This document shows positions 63,693 through 64,000 of a DNA stretch of 64,000 nucleotides, piece by piece. Each line of letters starts with the position of its first letter. Positions within the stretch are counted from its first letter, which is position 1. Made by a program: the position numbers and the translations under genes. Under the pieces are notes generated by a model, which saw nothing but the letters and a program-made list of their open reading frames with translations, did not search any database and was not told the origin of the DNA. Source of the stretch: Streptomyces sp. PsTaAH-137 (GTDB taxonomy: Bacteria; Actinomycetota; Actinomycetes; Streptomycetales; Streptomycetaceae); the NCBI RefSeq assembly GCF_003259365.1, contig NZ_QLLY01000014.1, forward strand, positions 4,199 to 68,198, read 5' to 3'.

Positions 63693-64000
63693 GTGCCGCG
63701 CAGCACCCCCCGCCCCCGCGTCCTCTACGTCACCGATCTCGCGTACGAGGCCCGCGGCCGCCGCTACTGCGACGAGGACATCTTCCTGACCTCCCGGCTG
63801 CGCTCCGCCTTCGACCTGGCGCTGTGCCACCCGCTGGACGCGGCGGACCTCATGGACGCCTTCGACGCGGTCGTGGTGCGCAACAGCGGCCCGGTGCTCG
63901 GTTACCAGGAGGCGTACGAGGCGTTCCGCGCGCGGGCCCTCGCGCAGGGCACCGTCGTCTACAACCCGCTGCACGGGCGGGGCGACATGGCGGGCAAGCA
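63693..64000 (+). CDS. Unidentified protein, 5' end only
   Basis: The GTG at 63693 is preceded by AGGAG and opens a frame that continues past the window end (102 residues seen). It begins PRVLYVTDLAYEARGRRYCD and continues with alternating helices and strands such as FDAVVVRNSGPVLGYQEAYE, which recalls the pre-ATP-grasp domain of ligase-like proteins. No ATP-grasp motif is visible in this part, so the family is a guess. Confidence 0.55.
   Translation, partial: MPRSTPRPRVLYVTDLAYEARGRRYCDEDIFLTSRLRSAFDLALCHPLDAADLMDAFDAVVVRNSGPVLGYQEAYEAFRARALAQGTVVYNPLHGRGDMAGK

Overview
The window is high-GC (about 72-74%) actinobacterial chromosome, almost certainly Streptomyces. The evidence is a conservon operon, a nickel superoxide dismutase with its dedicated maturation protease, a Kgd-type 2-oxoglutarate dehydrogenase E1, a Lon protease with an HspR-type operator, DUF6104-type small proteins and Streptomyces-style dispersed GC-rich palindromes. 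From memory of S. coelicolor, sodN/sodX, malic enzyme, kgd and lon lie in the same neighbourhood there, so this is mostly core chromosome carrying some lineage-specific islands. No tRNA, rRNA, integrase, transposase or CRISPR array was seen.

Layout. 0.1-3.3 kb: a degenerate NERD-like protein, then a lipoprotein gene overlapping a sensor kinase of the CseC type. 3.4-8.0 kb: secreted SH3-like protein, a RodA/FtsW-PBP pair for wall synthesis, a DUF3291 protein, and a proline-rich membrane protein. 8.1-11.2 kb: two divergent diiron (ferritin-like / AurF-like) genes with a TetR gene. 11.2-17.9 kb: small unknown protein, NlpC/P60 endopeptidase, a giant CtpI-like P-type ATPase, two small proteins. 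18.1-23.8 kb: a conservon (sensor kinase, roadblock, DUF742, GTPase) continuing into a styrene-monooxygenase-type flavoenzyme. 24.2-26.8 kb: PP2C-like protein, MarR regulator, GH25 muramidase. 26.9-33.8 kb: Lon, GNAT, rhomboid-like protein, spermidine-synthase-like protein, OmpR-type two-component pair. 34.0-37.8 kb: kgd.

37.9-50.7 kb is the standout: eight co-directional minus-strand genes with junctions from overlapping to about 110 bp. In transcription order they encode a trypco1-like protein, a trypsin-VMAP protein, a MoxR AAA ATPase, a vWA-like/TPR protein, a small FxsA-like peptide, an FxsB-type radical SAM/SPASM enzyme, an HExxH (aKG-HExxH-type) putative peptide hydroxylase, and a TIR-like/NB-ARC/TPR protein (FxsT-type). 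It reads as one locus joining a VMAP-type ternary conflict module to a ribosomal-peptide (cyclophane) modification module and an NLR-like sensor. The candidate precursor lacks the canonical C-terminal FxSxx and ends in YTQSIGNDGR.

50.8-57.4 kb: DUF6104 protein, unknown membrane protein, DUF4097-PadR operon with an operator-like palindrome on its promoter, a Clp-N protein plus small HTH regulator with tandem operators on a leaderless promoter, a quinone oxidoreductase, malic enzyme. 58-60.7 kb: glutamate-type ABC importer (binding lipoprotein, permease, ATPase). 60.8-61.1 kb: an intergenic repeat with an exact 117-bp period. 61.1-64 kb: methyltransferase, CGNR zinc-finger protein, sodX and sodN (divergent), a strong terminator, and the 5' end of an unidentified gene.

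The intergenic repeats belong to two dispersed families. One (CAGTTCCCCGCGCCCCTG core) sits at about 0.06, 8.1, 10.4, 25.0 and 60.8 kb. The other (CCCTCCGGCGATTGAGGAG core) sits at 30.1 and 54.1 kb and supplies the last codons of two unrelated proteins. Start sites are my choices from reading frame, ribosome-binding sites and family length; coordinates of stops are firm.
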